A stretch of 64,000 bases of DNA from Nematopogon swammerdamellus. Taxonomy: Eukaryota > Arthropoda > Insecta > Lepidoptera > Adelidae. The translations under genes were made by a program, and so were the position numbers. The notes under the pieces were generated by a model that saw only the letters and a program-made list of their open reading frames with translations, searched no databases and was not told the origin of the DNA. Of the stretch, positions 62,525-64,000 are shown one piece after another (position 1 is the first letter of the stretch; each line of letters starts with the position of its first letter). The stretch spans positions 2,215,501 through 2,279,500 of the forward strand of contig OX336340.1 of NCBI GenBank assembly GCA_946902875.1, given 5' to 3'.

Positions 62525-64000
62525 TCATCCAAACAAACCAAATGAGACCAAACTCGAGAGGGTTACTAGTAACGGTTGAATAGTTCCACTGTACACCTCC
62601 TGACTCCATCATCAGACCCTCGTCACCAAGTGTATTGGTGTAGTGCATGGGACACTCGTAGAAAACCAACCAAATGAGCCCAAACTCGAGGGGGTTTCTA
62701 GCAACGGTTCAAGAGTTCCACTGTACACCTCCTGACTTCATCATCAGACCCTCGTCACCAAGTGTATTGGTAGAAGTATGGGACACTCGTCCAAACCAAC
62801 CATATGAGCCCAAACTCGATGGCGTTACTAGTAACGGTTGAAGAGTTCCACTATACACCTGCTCACTCCATCATCAGACCCCCGTCACCAAGTGTATTGG
62901 TAGAAGTATGGGACACTTGTCCAAACAAACCAAATGAGCCCAAACTCGACGGGGTTACTAGTAACGGTTGAAGAGTTACACTGTACACCTCCTGACTCCA
63001 TCATCAGACCTCGTCACCAAGTGTATTGGTAGAAGTATGGGACACTCGTCCAAACGAACCAAATGAGCCCAAACTCGTGGGGTTACTAGTAACGGTTGAA
63101 GAGTTCCACTGTACACCTCCTGACTCCATCATCAGACCCTCGTCACCAAGTGTATTCGTAGAAGTATGGGACACCCGTCCAAACCAACCATATGAGCCCA
63201 AACTCGAAGGGGTTACTAGTAACGGTTGAAGAGTTCCACTTTACACCTCCTGACTCCATCATCAGACCTCGTCACCAAATGTTTTGGTAGAAGTATGGGG
63301 TACTCGTCCAAACCAACCATATGAGACCAAACTCGAGGGGGTTACTAGTAACGGTTGAAGAGTTCCACTGTCCACCTCCTGACTCCATCATCAGACCCTC
63401 GTCACGAAATGTATTGGTAGAAGTATAGGACACTCGTCCAAACCAACCAAATGAGCCCAAACTCGAGGGGGTTACTAGTAACGGTTGAAGAGTTCCACTG
63501 TCCACCTCCTGACTCCATCATCAGACCCTCGTCACCAAGTATATTGGTAGAAGTATGGGACACTCGTCTAAACCAACCAAATGAGCCCAAACTCGAGGGG
63601 TTACTAGTAACGGTTGAAGAGTTCCACTGTACACCTTCTGACTCCATCATCAGACCCTCGTCACCAAGTGTATTGGTAGAAGTATGGGACACTCGTCCAA
63701 ACCAACCATATGAGCCCAAACTCGAAGGGGTTACTAGTAACGGTTGAAGAGTTCCACTGAACACCTCCTGACTCCATCATCAGACCTCGTCACCAAGTGT
63801 ATTGGTAGAAGTATGGGACACTCGTCCAAACCAACCATATGAGCCCAAACTCGAAGGGGTTACTAGTAACGGTTGAAGAGTTCCACTTTAAACCTCCTGA
63901 CTCCATCATCAGACCTCGTCACCAAATGTTTTTGTAGAAGTATGGGGTACTCGTCCAAACCAACGATATGAGACCAAACTCGAAGGGGTTACTAGTAACG
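62525..64000. repeat. 129-130 bp minisatellite, more than 11 units
   Basis: Same unit as 36010-37130 (GTTACTAGTAAC, CATCATCAGACC, GGACACTCGTCCAAACCAAC), continuing past the window end. Some units are 128 bp, with CAGACC-TCGTC in place of CAGACCCTCGTC, a variant not seen in the 36-kb array. Confidence 0.95.

Larger units (their letters stand above)
61605..64000 (-). mobile_element. Palindrome-helicase-minisatellite element, copy 2
   Basis: Same order as copy 1 (35005-37304) and truncated by the window end within the minisatellite. Its flank at 61560-61604 differs from that of copy 1, so the two are independent insertions or separate products of one element family. Confidence 0.65.

Overview
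The window looks like repeat-packed insect DNA, most likely from a moth or butterfly. The reasons are the mix of Jockey-like, RTE-like and Penelope-like retroelement pieces, the Helitron-type ends with a CGCGAGCGAAGCCGCGGG-like hairpin followed by CTAG, and several short interspersed families that I associate with Lepidoptera. The species call is inference. I found no host protein-coding gene that I can defend. Almost everything recognisable is mobile DNA, much of it nested.

Layout. 0-9 kb: copies of a 5S-rRNA-headed SINE (here 'family B'), a second repeat ('family C'), a repeat with a GTCTGTCTG tract ('family D'), a foldback MITE at 6.5 kb and unassigned AT-rich DNA. 9-11.4 kb: a mirrored 67-68 bp minisatellite with a Helitron-like 3' end, enclosing a retroelement ORF fragment. 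12.4-21.5 kb: one complete Ty3/gypsy LTR retrotransposon (2,063-bp LTRs that read identically, gag, pol, 4-bp AGCT target duplication) sitting inside a degraded Jockey-like LINE. 21.7-27 kb: TIR elements, a Penelope-like fragment inside a tRNA-headed SINE ('family A'), and a LINE reverse-transcriptase pseudogene. 27-31.3 kb: a family C copy split by two insertions, then a large tandem duplication containing a 298-bp satellite. 31.4-35 kb: a tRNA-like sequence, a TA-type MITE, an RTE fragment and an 88-bp minisatellite. 35-37.3 kb and 61.6-64 kb: two copies of an element made of a long palindrome, a broken PIF1/Helitron helicase C-terminus and a 129-130 bp minisatellite. 40-49 kb: a TTAA-type MITE, foldbacks, a 2.1-kb Helitron precisely inserted in a family D copy, and a hAT-type MITE. 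49-61 kb: Helitron fragments, a 20-bp satellite, a LINE RNase H region split by a TA-type MITE, family C copies carrying nested LINE insertions, and largely unassigned DNA.

The only plausibly functional genes are gag and pol of the gypsy element. Their expression appears to be coupled by a textbook -1 frameshift signal: a GGGAAAC heptamer in the gag frame, a 7-nt spacer, then an H-type pseudoknot with 7-bp and 8-bp stems. The most unusual structure is the pair of 2-kb palindrome/helicase elements. The two arms of each palindrome agree with each other at every site where the two copies of the element differ, which implies arm-to-arm copying.
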